NCBI RefSeq assembly: GCF_001293125.1 | Contig: NZ_CP009312.1 | Location: 186,001-250,000, forward strand | DNA from: Lawsonella clevelandensis | GTDB taxonomy: Bacteria; Actinomycetota; Actinomycetes; Mycobacteriales; Mycobacteriaceae | Reading direction: 5' to 3' | DNA: 64,000 bases | Shown: positions 1 to 9,915 of the stretch, piece after piece | How the letters are laid out: every line of letters begins with the position of its first letter | How positions within the stretch are numbered: position 1 is the stretch's first letter | The notes under the pieces: generated by a model | Told to the model about the DNA's origin: nothing | Database searches by the model: none | What the model saw: only the letters and a program-made list of their open reading frames with translations | Made by a program: the position numbers and the translations under genes

Positions 1-1782
1 GGGCCAGCCGATCTCATCTTCATGCTGGCGACACCGCTCGACGGACTCATCAGCCACACTAAGCTACTCTCCCGCCTAGCGCGTGCTCTTGTCCATGATG
101 AAGTGCTGGCACAACTGCATGAAGCAGAAGAGCCCGCAGATGTCTTCCGACTCCTCAACGGCCCCCTAGGTAACTCGGGGCCACTCCTTCCGCCTACCCC
201 CGCATGTAATCACAAAATCAAGCTTCTTGCGGTCACCGGCTGCCCCACCGGAATTGCCCATACCTATATGTCGGCGGAAGCACTTGAACAAGCCATTCAA
301 TCCCACTTCCCCGACGTCGAGCTGCATGTGGAGACACAAGGGGCAGGAGACGATACACAGCTAACAAGCCGGCAAATCGACAATGCCGACGTCGTTATTT
401 TCGCGTCCGATGTGGCCATTCGCGGTCGGGATAGGTTTGTCAACCTTCCTTCTATTTCCGTCGGTGTCCGACAAGCTCTCAACTCCCCCAATACTGTCAT
501 CCAGCAAGCAGTCGAACTGGCCCGCCTCTCCCGCGGAGAAGCAGGTTTCGACAGTGAGAGCGCCCACCGAAACCGCCCCCACCGAACCCGTAGCACGTTT
601 ATCAAGAGCATTCCTGCATCTCTGCAAGGAAAGCTCTCGGGAATTGGACAAGCGGTAATGACAGGGGTCAGCTACATGATCCCGTTCATCGCTGCCGGAG
701 GCCTTCTCATCGCTTTAGGGTTCCTTATTGGAGGATATGAAGTAGGAGGAGTGGCTCGGCAAGTGCTCACCCACTATTCCCTGAATGATCTTCCACCGCA
801 GATGAGCTACCTGGTTGGAGACCGCCATGGTTTACAGCTCACAACGAGTAGAAGTGGCGTAGCGCTCTACATCGGCTCGGTGTTTTACGCCTTAGGACAG
901 ATGGCGATGAGTTTCATTATTCCGGTCCTCTCCGGATACATCGCTTACGGGCTAGGTGGGCGTCCAGCAATCGCACCAGGCTTTGTCGGAGGTGCAGTAT
1001 CTGTATTCCTCGGAGCCGGTTTCCTGGGTGGGATTGTGACGGGTCTCCTCGCTGGCTTAGTCGTACTGCTCTTCCGACTGATCCCCGTCCCGCAGTGGCT
1101 AGAAACACTCATGCCGGTCGTTATTCTGCCGCTCTTGGGCAGCCTCATTGTGGGGTCTCTGATGGTATTTGGCTTAGGCAAACCCCTAGCGTGGGCCATG
1201 AGCGGGCTCCAAACGTGGCTTGCTGGAATGAGCGATACCTCAGCAGTTCTGTTAGGAGTTCTTCTGGGCGTCATGATGTGCTCCGACCTAGGTGGGCCGA
1301 TCAACAAATCTGCATATCTTTTCGCCACCGCTGGTTTAGCAGCGCAATCAGGAGCAGCCTTTTCCGTCATGGCAGCGACGATGGCGGCTGGTATGGTACC
1401 TCCGCTAGGTCTCGCTCTTGCAACCGTCATCCGCAAGCATCTTTTCACCTCCAATGAACAGCAGAACGGTAAAGCGGCCTGGCTGCTTGGTTTTTCTTTC
1501 GTGACGGAAGGGGCCGTGCCTTTCGCTGCATCCGATCCACTCCGTGTTCTCCCCGCCACTACGCTAGGCGGAGCAGTTGCGGGTGGTCTCTCTATGGCTC
1601 TCCACGTTGGGTGTAGAGCCCCGCATGGAGGAATCTTCGTCCTCTTTGCTATGGACAACCCGTTAGGATTCCTTGCTGCCGTGGCGGCCGGAACCGCAAC
1701 GACTACTATCGTCGTCATCTTCCTGAAAGCGGTGCTGAGGAGGAAGAATGCTGGCCATAAAACCGCACCGGCGGCAGCATAA
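1..1782 (+). CDS. fruA: Fructose-specific PTS permease (IIA end, IIB, IIC), 5' truncated
   Basis: Phosphoenolpyruvate-dependent fructose uptake and phosphorylation at the membrane. The frame is open from base 1, so the start lies outside the window; the first ~45 residues are the tail of a fructose/mannitol IIA domain. A IIB domain follows with the phosphorylated cysteine in TGCPTGIAHT (Cys codon at 241-243). After a linker comes a polytopic IIC domain with the family signatures DLGGPINKSAY and TEGAVPFAASDPLRV. The gene for HPr follows 116 bp downstream on the same strand, which fits a PTS cluster. The domain order is typical of actinobacterial FruA. Fructose specificity is inferred from family resemblance. 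Confidence 0.93.
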   Translation, partial: GPADLIFMLATPLDGLISHTKLLSRLARALVHDEVLAQLHEAEEPADVFRLLNGPLGNSGPLLPPTPACNHKIKLLAVTGCPTGIAHTYMSAEALEQAIQSHFPDVELHVETQGAGDDTQLTSRQIDNADVVIFASDVAIRGRDRFVNLPSISVGVRQALNSPNTVIQQAVELARLSRGEAGFDSESAHRNRPHRTRSTFIKSIPASLQGKLSGIGQAVMTGVSYMIPFIAAGGLLIALGFLIGGYEVGGVARQVLTHYSLNDLPPQMSYLVGDRHGLQLTTSRSGVALYIGSVFYALGQMAMSFIIPVLSGYIAYGLGGRPAIAPGFVGGAVSVFLGAGFLGGIVTGLLAGLVVLLFRLIPVPQWLETLMPVVILPLLGSLIVGSLMVFGLGKPLAWAMSGLQTWLAGMSDTSAVLLGVLLGVMMCSDLGGPINKSAYLFATAGLAAQSGAAFSVMAATMAAGMVPPLGLALATVIRKHLFTSNEQQNGKAAWLLGFSFVTEGAVPFAASDPLRVLPATTLGGAVAGGLSMALHVGCRAPHGGIFVLFAMDNPLGFLAAVAAGTATTTIVVIFLKAVLRRKNAGHKTAPAAA

Positions 1783-1898
1783 GTTAGTTGACGAGATGTC
1801 CGAGAGAGTGAATATGGTGGCTCCGTTCGCCATTTTTCGCCCTCACCCTTGCGTAAAGTAGAATCATTGCAAGAAGCTTCACAGAGACCTGAGGAATT

Positions 1899-2159
1899 AT
1901 GACTGCGAAAGATGTTGTTGTTGGCTCCGCTATTGGCCTTCACGCGCGCCCGGCCGGCATTATCTCCGATGCTGCTGCCAAGTTTGATGAAGAAATCACC
2001 ATCGCAGTTGACGGCGAAGAACCAGTGAATGCCACTTCCGCACTGCTCATCATGAGCCTCGGCGTGGAACATGGCCAGACCGTCACCATTGAGTCGGAGA
2101 ATGTCGCCGCTGTGGACGCCATCGCCGACTTGGTTGCGCAGGACCTAGACGCGGAATAA
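1899..2159 (+). CDS. ptsH: Phosphocarrier protein HPr
   Basis: Cytoplasmic carrier that passes phosphate from enzyme I to PTS permeases. The 86-residue length is typical. The active-site His15 lies in GLHARPAG, and the conserved MSLG block follows near residue 53. Ser47 occupies the position of the regulatory Ser46 of Firmicutes HPr; as far as I know HPr kinase is generally absent in actinobacteria, so its phosphorylation is doubtful here. A GAGG ribosome binding site precedes the ATG. The last 15 bases overlap the 3' end of the convergent hflX gene. Confidence 0.97.
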   Translation: MTAKDVVVGSAIGLHARPAGIISDAAAKFDEEITIAVDGEEPVNATSALLIMSLGVEHGQTVTIESENVAAVDAIADLVAQDLDAE

Positions 2160-3530
2160 TTCAAGCTGTTGCGCTAGCGCGCGCGGAACACGGGCTTCGA
2201 TGGTCGTCCCATCGGGCCCGTGTTCTTCATTAAGCACCCGCCCATGTTCATACAAGCGGGAGACGAGCTCACCGTGGTCATAGGGAATAAGCGCGTGAAC
2301 GGTGGTTTCACGTTCATCAAGTAGATGGGAGAGAGCCACTAGGAAATCGTCCATCCCCTCCCTTGTGCGTGCAGACACGAAAACAGCATCCGGGATCTCG
2401 CTCCGCAATTGCGCTAACGTCAGCGGCTCAGCTGCATCACATTTATTGATAACAATGACGGTCGGCGGTAGGTCAATCCCATATTCCGCAACCACATCCG
2501 CCAACACATCGTTGACTGACTCGACCTGTTGCAGCGGGAAGTCGTCGGAGCCGTCGACAACCTGCACGATAATGTCAGCATCAGCTACTTCTTCCAGCGT
2601 GGAGCGGAAAGCTTCGACGAGTTGGGTGGGAAGGTAGCGAACGAATCCGACAGTGTCAGTCAAGACAACTGAGTGACCGTCGGGAAGCTCTGCACGACGA
2701 GTGGTGGGATCCAACGTCGCGAAGAGGGCATCCTGGACGAGCACACCGGCGCCGGTAATACGGTTCAGCAAGCTGGATTTACCCGCATTGGTGTATCCCA
2801 CGATGACAATCGAGGGGGTATCCCCCGCACGCCGCCGTTGTCGCTTGGTTTGTCGAGACATTTTCATCTCCGCCAGCTCACGGCGCAGTTTGGCCATACG
2901 ATGCCGAATGCGGCGTCGATCAGTTTCGATCTTGGTTTCACCCGGACCACGCAGGCCGACACCGCCGTTGGAACCAGCGCGACCACCCGCCTGCCGCGAC
3001 AGAGTATCACCCCAACCTCGCAGGCGAGGCAACATGTACTCCATCTGTGCCAGTGTGACCTGTGCTTTGCCCTCTGAGGAGGAAGCATGTTGGGCAAAGA
3101 TATCCAAGATGAGCGCGGTACGGTCAATTACTTTTACGTTAATGGCTTTTTCTAGCGCAATGAGTTGACCTGCAGAAAGTTCACCATCACAGATGACGGT
3201 ATCTGCGCCGAGCGCATCGACCACCTGCTTTACTTCCCGCACTTTTCCCGATCCGATGTAAGTGGCAGGATCCGGCTTATCACGCCGCTGAATCAACACG
3301 TCGAGTACCGCAGCTCCAGCAGTTTCTGCAAGTGCCGCTAGTTCAGCCATAGCCGCTTCAGCCTGTGCAACTGACCCCTCGGTCCAGACACCAACCAAGA
3401 CGACTTTCTCTAAACGAAGCTCTCGATACTCGGCATCGGTGATGTCCTGGAGTTCGGTGGAAAGACCCACCACATGGCGTAAGGAGGATCGCTCCTCCAA
3501 TTCCATTTCACCGCGGGTTGGTTCACGCAT
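2145..3530 (-). CDS. hflX: GTPase HflX
   Basis: Ribosome-associated GTPase of the HflX family, which splits stalled ribosomes after stress. The N-terminal HflX domain contains IGSGKV and is followed by a basic coiled-coil stretch. The G domain has G1 GYTNAGKS (about residue 245), G3 DTVGF and G4 NKCD. I chose the ATG at 3530, with AGGAGAG upstream, overlapping the end of dapF by 8 bases; a longer frame begins with TTG at 3557 but has no ribosome binding site. It runs with dapF as in mycobacteria. The 3' end runs 15 bases into ptsH. Confidence 0.93.
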   Translation of the reverse strand: MREPTRGEMELEERSSLRHVVGLSTELQDITDAEYRELRLEKVVLVGVWTEGSVAQAEAAMAELAALAETAGAAVLDVLIQRRDKPDPATYIGSGKVREVKQVVDALGADTVICDGELSAGQLIALEKAINVKVIDRTALILDIFAQHASSSEGKAQVTLAQMEYMLPRLRGWGDTLSRQAGGRAGSNGGVGLRGPGETKIETDRRRIRHRMAKLRRELAEMKMSRQTKRQRRRAGDTPSIVIVGYTNAGKSSLLNRITGAGVLVQDALFATLDPTTRRAELPDGHSVVLTDTVGFVRYLPTQLVEAFRSTLEEVADADIIVQVVDGSDDFPLQQVESVNDVLADVVAEYGIDLPPTVIVINKCDAAEPLTLAQLRSEIPDAVFVSARTREGMDDFLVALSHLLDERETTVHALIPYDHGELVSRLYEHGRVLNEEHGPDGTTIEARVPRALAQQLELFRV

Positions 3531-4392
3531 AAGGCTCGAGGTACTCTCCTTCAGCAACGATGACGGATGGGCCGCGGAGGAAACTAGTCTCCGGGGTAAA
3601 TCTCACTTGGAGTTCACCACCGGGGACAGAAATAGTGACTGCGCCATTTTCTATACCGGCATCAGCGAGGGCCGCAAAGGCACTGGCGACAGTACCAGTA
3701 CCGCAGGATTGAGTCTCTCCCACACCACGTTCATAGACCCGCATGGAGGTATGTCCGTCTACAAGCGGGGTAAGAATCTCTAGGTTGGTTCCTGCCGGGA
3801 AAAATTCTGTATCGAGCTCTGGGGGCTGACGGAAATCCATCGCGGCCAGCTGTTCCGCAGTGAGGTTCGACAGGACACATGCAAGATGCGGGTTACCAAT
3901 AGAAAGCGCGAGCCCGGCGACATGCTGACCGGCGAACTCTGCCGAGGAGATTCCCATCAGCTCAACTTCCCCCATCGCGATCTCTACATCGGCCCAGGTG
4001 CCATTATCCGCGTATTCGTGAATGTGGAACTCTTTCCTGCCCGCCCGAGTTCCGAATGCCCCCTGTTCGGTATCTGCTGGCAAAAAACCGCGAGCGGTAA
4101 GGACATGTGCACAGACACGAGCACCGTTTCCACACATCTCGGCGATACTGCCGTCCGCGTTCCGGTAATCCATGAACCACTCATCAGGGTGGACTCCGGT
4201 GGGCAATGCCGCGAGTTCCCCCGCTACAAGCAAATCTTTAGCGCGACTCAAGCGAATGACACCATCGGCACCGATACCTGCGCGTCGATCGCACAACTGA
4301 GCAACATAGGGGGCGCTGAGGCGCAGTGCACACTCTGGATCGGGAAGAACAACGAAGTCGTTCTGCGTTCCGTGAGCTTTAAGAAAGATCAT
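3523..4392 (-). CDS. dapF: Diaminopimelate epimerase
   Basis: Converts LL- to meso-diaminopimelate for lysine and peptidoglycan synthesis. The two catalytic cysteines are Cys87 in AEMCGNGARV and Cys230 in ETQSCGTGT. The 289-residue length is normal. The start MIFLKAHGTQNDFVV matches the family. It lies 12 bases after the IclR gene and overlaps the start of hflX, so the three probably form one transcript. Two other lysine-branch genes, dapA and dapB, lie about 20 kb downstream in this window. Confidence 0.96.
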   Translation of the reverse strand: MIFLKAHGTQNDFVVLPDPECALRLSAPYVAQLCDRRAGIGADGVIRLSRAKDLLVAGELAALPTGVHPDEWFMDYRNADGSIAEMCGNGARVCAHVLTARGFLPADTEQGAFGTRAGRKEFHIHEYADNGTWADVEIAMGEVELMGISSAEFAGQHVAGLALSIGNPHLACVLSNLTAEQLAAMDFRQPPELDTEFFPAGTNLEILTPLVDGHTSMRVYERGVGETQSCGTGTVASAFAALADAGIENGAVTISVPGGELQVRFTPETSFLRGPSVIVAEGEYLEPYA

Positions 4393-4404
4393 GCAGACAG
4401 CCTA

Positions 4405-5175
4405 CTAGCAGAGCATCTTGTTTGCCGCCTCCTGAAGGATGGCGACAGCAGAGTTGCGTTTTTCTACAGTGAAGCGGGCTTCAGGTCCAGAGACGGAAAG
4501 CGCGATAGGAGTGGAACCAACGACGCGTGCTACTGCAACACACCGTACACCGGCTTCTTTTTCCTGTTCATCGGTGGCATAACCAGCCTCCCGGACAATG
4601 CGGATGTGCTCGAGAAACGCGTCCGGGTCGGTGATGGTGTGCTCGGTATCAGGGCGCATACCTTGCGTCTCCAGCATTCTCATAATGGTGACGTCGTCTA
4701 AGCACGCGACGAGTGCTTTACCCACAGCAGTGCTGTGAACACCAACTCGCCGGCCTACTTCGGTGAACATGCGCATCATATGAGGTGAGGGAACACCTGC
4801 CATGTAGACCGCCTGGTTCCCATCGAGCATTGCCATATTGGCGGTTTCACCGGTGTAGTCAACGAGGCGTTGCAGAGTGGGCTTAACCCAGTCACCCACT
4901 AGCCGGCCGGCGCTTTCTCCCAAGCGTACGAGCCGGACACCTAGTGCATAGTGGCGATTGGCTTCTTGTCGAACATAGCCGGCATCTCGCATGGTCCCGA
5001 TAAGCCGGTGAATGGTGGCGACAGGAAGAGCGGTGTGGGTGACGAGATCAGAGAGAGAGGCCATCCCTCCCAGATCAGCCAATGCATCAAGCAATTGGAG
5101 AGAACGGTCCACGGATTGAACGTGTCCTCGCTTCGAGTCATCACCGCTAAACCGGAAGACTGACTCATCAACCAT
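4405..5175 (-). CDS. IclR-family transcriptional regulator
   Basis: DNA-binding regulator with an N-terminal winged helix-turn-helix (about residues 18-80; SLSDLVTHTALPVATIHRLI) and a C-terminal IclR effector domain containing GVHSTAVGKALVA. Its 256 residues are typical of the family. The ligand cannot be read from sequence. It sits between dapF and miaA in the same direction, 12 bases from dapF. As I recall the mycobacterial order, dapF and miaA are adjacent there, so this looks like a lineage-specific insertion into a conserved operon. Confidence 0.9.
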   Translation of the reverse strand: MVDESVFRFSGDDSKRGHVQSVDRSLQLLDALADLGGMASLSDLVTHTALPVATIHRLIGTMRDAGYVRQEANRHYALGVRLVRLGESAGRLVGDWVKPTLQRLVDYTGETANMAMLDGNQAVYMAGVPSPHMMRMFTEVGRRVGVHSTAVGKALVACLDDVTIMRMLETQGMRPDTEHTITDPDAFLEHIRIVREAGYATDEQEKEAGVRCVAVARVVGSTPIALSVSGPEARFTVEKRNSAVAILQEAANKMLC

Positions 5176-5226
5176 TGCCTATTGTCCTTATCGTGTGAAA
5201 AAGCCTACAAGTAATGTTCCCGACAA

Positions 5227-6159
5227 CTACGGTGTCTCCCGTAGTGCTGGAAGGGCGTTATAAACTTCGTCAGCAAGAGAATCCGTGGATGCTGTACACC
5301 AGTTTATCCTCTCGTCTCGTTTAAACCAGGACCGCTGGCGACGAACATAGCGCCTAGTTGCCACAAAGGTGCTTTCCACTGCTTCTTCTACGGAAAGACG
5401 ATGGTCAATGACGTCTAAGGCTTGGGTATAACCAATCGCACGGGCGGCAGTTACACCTTCCCGAAGACCATCGTCACACAGCGCCCGCGCTTCCTCCACC
5501 AATCCATCTGCAAACATTTGCTGAGTCCGGTGCAGTAGGAGGGGGTCAAGCCACTCAACATTGGTAGCTAGACCAACAATGTGGGTCCCCCATTGGGGAG
5601 GCTCCCCCCGGTGCGGTTGAGAGGCAGTGAAGGGCTGGCCGGTAAGGTCCATTACTTCCAGAGCACGCACCGTACGACGTGGGTCTGATGGGAGAATCGT
5701 CTGCGCGGCCGCTGGATCCCGCTCGGCCAATTCGCGGTGTAGATCCGCGACACCCCGCTCAGCAAGCTGGGCTTCCCAATAAGCACGCACCGTTGGATCA
5801 GTCGGAGGGAAGCGCCAGTCGTCGAGCAAAGACTGAATGTAGAGCATGGATCCTCCCACAATAATGGGGATAATCCCAGCACTGCGTAGACGTTCGATGT
5901 CTGTTCGAGCCGCCTCTTGATAGCGAGCAACGGTAGCTGTTTCAGTTACCTCCAGCACATCAATCTGGTGGTGCGCGATCCCTCGGCGTTCTGCCACGGG
6001 TGTTTTGGCAGTTCCAATATCCATTCCTCGGTACTGCTGCATGGCGTCACAGTTCACAATTTCGCCACCTAGACGCTCTGCGAGCGCAAGACCGAGTGCT
6101 GACTTTCCGGATCCAGTAGGACCGACGACGGCAACCGGAGTGGGTAGAGTCGTTGGCAT
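5227..6159 (-). CDS. miaA: tRNA dimethylallyltransferase
   Basis: Adds the dimethylallyl group to N6 of A37 in tRNAs that read UNN codons. The P-loop is GPTGSGKS near residue 13, followed by the family motifs [18 protein letters not shown] and GGSMLYIQ, and a C-terminal [12 protein letters not shown] element. The 310-residue length is normal. MiaB, which methylthiolates the same nucleotide, is encoded in the same region (7767-9233). The ATG at 6159 faces the DUF349 gene across a short divergent intergenic region. Confidence 0.95.
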   Translation of the reverse strand: MPTTLPTPVAVVGPTGSGKSALGLALAERLGGEIVNCDAMQQYRGMDIGTAKTPVAERRGIAHHQIDVLEVTETATVARYQEAARTDIERLRSAGIIPIIVGGSMLYIQSLLDDWRFPPTDPTVRAYWEAQLAERGVADLHRELAERDPAAAQTILPSDPRRTVRALEVMDLTGQPFTASQPHRGEPPQWGTHIVGLATNVEWLDPLLLHRTQQMFADGLVEEARALCDDGLREGVTAARAIGYTQALDVIDHRLSVEEAVESTFVATRRYVRRQRSWFKRDERINWCTASTDSLADEVYNALPALRETP

Positions 6160-6268
6160 CGTGAGGGTTTCTTTCGTCGTTGGGATCTGCTGTAGTTATC
6201 TTCCCACATCTCGAAATTCTTGCGGTTTTTAGGCAAGAATAGGGTGTAACTCGTTACTCTGAAGATAT

Positions 6269-6291
6269 GCACCTTCTTGTGGAGAAGGTGC
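6269..6291 (+). promoter_or_regulatory. Perfect dyad in the leader of the DUF349 gene
   Basis: GCACCTTCT and AGAAGGTGC form a perfect 9-bp inverted repeat around the 5-base loop TGTGG. It lies 49-71 bases upstream of the DUF349 start and 110 bases from the divergent miaA start. It has no T-run, so it is not an obvious terminator; it could be an operator or an mRNA leader hairpin. The function is not known. Confidence 0.45.
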
Positions 6292-6339
6292 TGCACTTTC
6301 ACTTTGGCAGCCGTGTCGCGCGGCAGAGATGAGGCAGAA

Positions 6340-7680
6340 ATGTCCGATACCACACCGTCCCCTACCCCTTCATCCCCTGTCCCCCCTACCTCCGGTACCC
6401 CTGCTGCAGGTCCGAGTCCAGCACAATTACGCCGACGTACCACCGTGGTAGCTCCTCCGCGTTCACAGCCGGAAAAATGGGGCCGTGTTGACGAAGACGG
6501 CTCAGCATGGGTGAAGACGGCAGACGGAGAGCGCCTCATCGGGACATGGCAGGCTGGTGCCCCCGAAGAAGGACTCGCCCATTTCGGCCGCCGTTATGAT
6601 GATCTCGTTACTGAGGTCGCTCTGCTTGAGCGGCGTCTCGAAAGCCATCCAGTGGAAGCTACTGCGACGCGCAAGCACGCAGCAGACTTGAAAGAATCCC
6701 TGGCTACGGCTGCAGTTATTGGCGATCTTGCGGCGCTCGATGAGCGTCTACAAGAAGTCGTGGCAAAGTCCTTTACTGCCGAGGAGAAGGCAAAAGAACT
6801 CCGCCAGCAGCGTCGTAATGCCGCGATTGCGCGGAAGACAAAGCTTGTTGAAGAAGCTGAAGCAATTGGTGCATCTGCCACGTCATGGAAGCAATCTGGG
6901 GACCGCTTGCGGGACATCTTGGAGGAATGGAAGACCATTCACGGTATTGATCGGAAAACTGACGACGCGTTGTGGAAGCGCTTCTCTCGCGCCCGGGAAA
7001 GTTTTAACCGGCGTCGTGGTTCTCACTTTGCAGAACTCGACCGGGTGCGTGCAGCAGCTGCGCGACGTAAGGAAGAGCTTGTAGCCGCGGCAGAAGCACT
7101 GCAAGATTCTGAGGAATGGAATGACACAGCTGCCGAATACCGGCATTTGATGTCCGAATGGAAGAAGGCAGGTCGCGCGCAGAAGGACGTGGATGACTCC
7201 TTGTGGGAACGCTTCAAGAAGGCTCAGGATAACTTCTTCGATCGCCGCAAGGCTGTAATGGATCAGCGGGACTCGGAGTTTGCAGCCAATGGTGCGGCGA
7301 AGCGCGCCCTCCTCGATGAGTATTCGCCGCGTATTGATGCCGCGGAGAACTATGATGAGGCTCGTTCGTTAGTGAGCGAACTAGTGGGCAAATGGGAGCA
7401 GATTGGGCGTGTCCCACGTGCCGACATGCGTCCTTTCGACGACGCGTTGCGGAACCTGGAACGCCATGTTGCCGATATGGAAAAAGCTGAGTGGCAGCGG
7501 ACAGATCCGGAAGTGCAGGCCCGCGCGCAGCAGTTCTGGGACCGTGTCAAGGACTTTGAGGCTCAGGCGGAAAAGGCAGAAAAAGCTGGCCGCACCAAGG
7601 ATGCGGAAAAGGCGCGCGCACAGGCTGCCCAATGGACTGAGTGGGCGAAGGCCGCAGAGGACTCACTCAACGGGCTGTAG
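6340..7680 (+). CDS. DUF349 domain protein
   Basis: Cytoplasmic, highly charged, mostly helical protein of unknown function. After a Pro/Ser/Thr-rich N-terminus (first ~30 residues) it carries repeated DUF349 units, recognisable by W..EWK...DD.LWKRF.RARE-type spacing such as EEWKTIHGIDRKTD and SEWKKAGRAQKD. The C-terminal ~40 residues are a Glu/Lys/Ala coiled coil. I chose the ATG at 6340 because GATGAGG precedes it; an upstream TTG at 6277 falls inside the leader dyad. A homologue occupies the same position near miaA/miaB in M. tuberculosis (Rv2731, as I recall). Confidence 0.85.
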   Translation: MSDTTPSPTPSSPVPPTSGTPAAGPSPAQLRRRTTVVAPPRSQPEKWGRVDEDGSAWVKTADGERLIGTWQAGAPEEGLAHFGRRYDDLVTEVALLERRLESHPVEATATRKHAADLKESLATAAVIGDLAALDERLQEVVAKSFTAEEKAKELRQQRRNAAIARKTKLVEEAEAIGASATSWKQSGDRLRDILEEWKTIHGIDRKTDDALWKRFSRARESFNRRRGSHFAELDRVRAAAARRKEELVAAAEALQDSEEWNDTAAEYRHLMSEWKKAGRAQKDVDDSLWERFKKAQDNFFDRRKAVMDQRDSEFAANGAAKRALLDEYSPRIDAAENYDEARSLVSELVGKWEQIGRVPRADMRPFDDALRNLERHVADMEKAEWQRTDPEVQARAQQFWDRVKDFEAQAEKAEKAGRTKDAEKARAQAAQWTEWAKAAEDSLNGL

Positions 7681-7712
7681 AGGCATCACATTGTTGTCGC
7701 CATATATCGATA

Positions 7713-7759
7713 GGTGAAGAAAGCTCGGGTACACGCTGCATACCCGAGCTTTCTTCACC
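7713..7759. terminator. Bidirectional terminator between the DUF349 gene and miaB
   Basis: A perfect 19-bp stem (GGTGAAGAAAGCTCGGGTA at 7713-7731 with its complement at 7741-7759) closes a 9-base loop. It lies exactly between two convergent genes and can end transcription from either side. Confidence 0.88.
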
Positions 7760-7766
7760 CCGCCGA

Positions 7767-9233
7767 CTAGGCTTCCACGGTGCGGAACGTGGGTATTCCC
7801 AGCCCTGTTCCCACCGGCTTTACTTGGGGCCGAATCCCGGCCACGTAGTTATTCCCAGCTTTGGTGTGCCGCGCGGAAAGGATACCGTCGTCGGCGAGAA
7901 GGTGGTGGGGAGCCGCATCGGTGATCGCGACGGTGACCATATCTCCAGGGCGAACAGTTTCAGCACTGTGATCGGTGAAGTGGACAAGCCGACCGCAGCG
8001 AGTACGGCCGCTGCGGCGTTGGGTGGCATTGTTTTTCCGGCCGTCGTGTGTGGTGACAAGAAGTTCCTGCGTTGACCCCACAAGCTTCTGGTTTTCTTCT
8101 AGGGTGATGCGTTCCTGCAGTGCTACCAACCGGTCGTAGCGTTCTTGGACTACACCCGCGGGTACTTGGTCTTCCATTTCCGCTGCTGGCGTACCGGGGC
8201 GGGGTGAGTATTGGAACGTAAATGCACTGCTGAAGCGGACGCGTTCGACGACCTTGAGGGTTTCTTGGAAGTCCTCTTCCGTCTCTCCGGGGAATCCGAC
8301 AATGATATCGGTCGTGATGGCAGCGTTGGGGAGGTGCTCCCGAACATTATCGACGATGCCGAGAAACCGCTTTTGTCGATAGGAGCGGCGCATAGCACGC
8401 AGAATCCTGTCTGAACCAGATTGCAGTGGCATATGGAGTTGTGGGCACACCGTGGGGACTTCTGCCATAGCTAGCACGACATCTTCGGTGAATTGTGCTG
8501 GATGGGGCGAGGTAAACTTCAGACGTTCCAGTCCGGGGATCTCTCCACAAGCTCTCAATAGTTCAGAGAAGGCTTGCCGATTCCGCGGGCGTTGCGGGTC
8601 GGCAAAGCTCATTCCGTAGGAGTTGACGTTCTGTCCGAGCAGGGTGATTTCCTGAATGCCTTCGTCAACGAGGCTCTGGACTTCCGCAACAACATCTGTT
8701 GGTGGACGATCGATCTCTTTGCCGCGAAGTGAAGGGACGATACAGAATGTGCACGTGTTATTGCATCCGACGGAGATTGACACCCAGGCGGCATAGGACG
8801 ATTCTCGCTTTGCCGGGAGGGTCGAGGGGAATTCTTTGAGGGACTCGTAAATCTCGACTTGTGCTTCCTGGTTGTGCCGAGCACGGCGTAAGAGTATGGG
8901 AAGCGAGCCGAGGTTATGCGTTCCGAAGACAACATCTACCCATGGTGCACGGGCAAGGACGTCGTCTTTGTCTTTTTGGGCAAGACAGCCGCCGACAGCA
9001 AATTGTAGGCGGGGATTGTCGTCTTTCAGGGGGCGGAGGAGACCTAACGTTCCGTAGAGGCGGTTGGCTGCGTTTTCGCGCACAGCACAGGTATTGAACA
9101 CGATGAGATCTGGTGTTCCTTTGCCTTCGAAGCTGGTGTAGCCATCTGCTTCGAGAACTCCTGCGATCCGTTCGGAATCGTGGACATTCATCTGGCACCC
9201 AAAGGTGCGGATCTCGTATTGCCTGCGCTCCAC
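7767..9233 (-). CDS. miaB: tRNA-2-methylthio-N6-dimethylallyladenosine synthase
   Basis: Radical SAM methylthiotransferase acting on the product of MiaA at A37 of tRNA. The N-terminal UPF0004 domain has cysteines 13, 49 and 83 for the auxiliary iron-sulfur cluster. The radical SAM cluster is Cys157, Cys161 and Cys164 in [14 protein letters not shown]-like region and a short C-terminal extension follow. Translation starts with GTG at 9233 preceded by AGGAGGGGAG. The 488 residues are within the family range. Confidence 0.96.
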   Translation of the reverse strand: MERRQYEIRTFGCQMNVHDSERIAGVLEADGYTSFEGKGTPDLIVFNTCAVRENAANRLYGTLGLLRPLKDDNPRLQFAVGGCLAQKDKDDVLARAPWVDVVFGTHNLGSLPILLRRARHNQEAQVEIYESLKEFPSTLPAKRESSYAAWVSISVGCNNTCTFCIVPSLRGKEIDRPPTDVVAEVQSLVDEGIQEITLLGQNVNSYGMSFADPQRPRNRQAFSELLRACGEIPGLERLKFTSPHPAQFTEDVVLAMAEVPTVCPQLHMPLQSGSDRILRAMRRSYRQKRFLGIVDNVREHLPNAAITTDIIVGFPGETEEDFQETLKVVERVRFSSAFTFQYSPRPGTPAAEMEDQVPAGVVQERYDRLVALQERITLEENQKLVGSTQELLVTTHDGRKNNATQRRSGRTRCGRLVHFTDHSAETVRPGDMVTVAITDAAPHHLLADDGILSARHTKAGNNYVAGIRPQVKPVGTGLGIPTFRTVEA

Positions 9234-9306
9234 TGTGCTCCCCTCCTGTCTGGATGCTGCTTGTCGTGGGCAGGTCTTCCAGTTTACCCGAGCTGGGGAA
9301 CTTCTC

Positions 9307-9912
9307 TTATTCCGTAGACGAATTCGCGCGATGCTCGGTTAAGGCATCCTGGGTGACGCGCTGTGCCAATTCACTGGAAAACCCTCGCCGAGCCAGCATG
9401 TTGTAGAGGCGGCGCTGTTGTTTGCGGTAAATCTCACGGTCACTAAGGCTAGCCGGATCGATCGCTCGTAGTTTTCGGGAGAGCAGCATTCGTGCACTGT
9501 CCTCTTCTATTTCTGGCGAAAGGCTCTCGAGTACCGCGTCAATGACAGGAGTGGGGATCCCTTTGTGACGTAGTTCTTGACGAAGGACGCTTTTCCCTCG
9601 CGCACTGTGTTGGGCGCGCGAGGTAACCCATTCGCGGGCAAACCGCTCATCATCGAGCAGCTTAATCTCGAGAAAGCGTGTGACGAGGTCGTCCACAATT
9701 TCTGTAGGAAAGCCTTTGTCACGGAGACGATCGGTAAGTTCCTTGCTACTCCGTTCGCGTATAGAAAGGAGTCGCAGCGCCGCCTCTCTAGCACGATCAC
9801 GAAGGTCATCGGCGAGATTGTCTCCACTATAAGACGATGCGGACAACACACTCTCCGTTGCCGCTCGAAGAGTCTGAAGGGTGCGCTGCTGGTGGCCGTT
9901 ATCCGTCGTCAA
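9307..9912 (-). CDS. recX: Regulatory protein RecX
   Basis: Binds RecA filaments and inhibits recombinase activity. It is a 201-residue protein made of repeated three-helix units ([23 protein letters not shown], then [12 protein letters not shown]). The first ~35 residues are poorly conserved. Translation appears to start with TTG at 9912, 3 bases after the recA stop; the ribosome binding site is weak, which suggests coupling to recA translation. recA-recX adjacency is standard in actinobacteria. Confidence 0.93.
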   Translation of the reverse strand: MTTDNGHQQRTLQTLRAATESVLSASSYSGDNLADDLRDRAREAALRLLSIRERSSKELTDRLRDKGFPTEIVDDLVTRFLEIKLLDDERFAREWVTSRAQHSARGKSVLRQELRHKGIPTPVIDAVLESLSPEIEEDSARMLLSRKLRAIDPASLSDREIYRKQQRRLYNMLARRGFSSELAQRVTQDALTEHRANSSTE

Positions 9913-9915
9913 GGT

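Noticed and set aside
945-2072. 375-residue open frame opposite fruA and ptsH
   Set aside because: Antisense shadow crossing two real genes; composition is unlike a protein.
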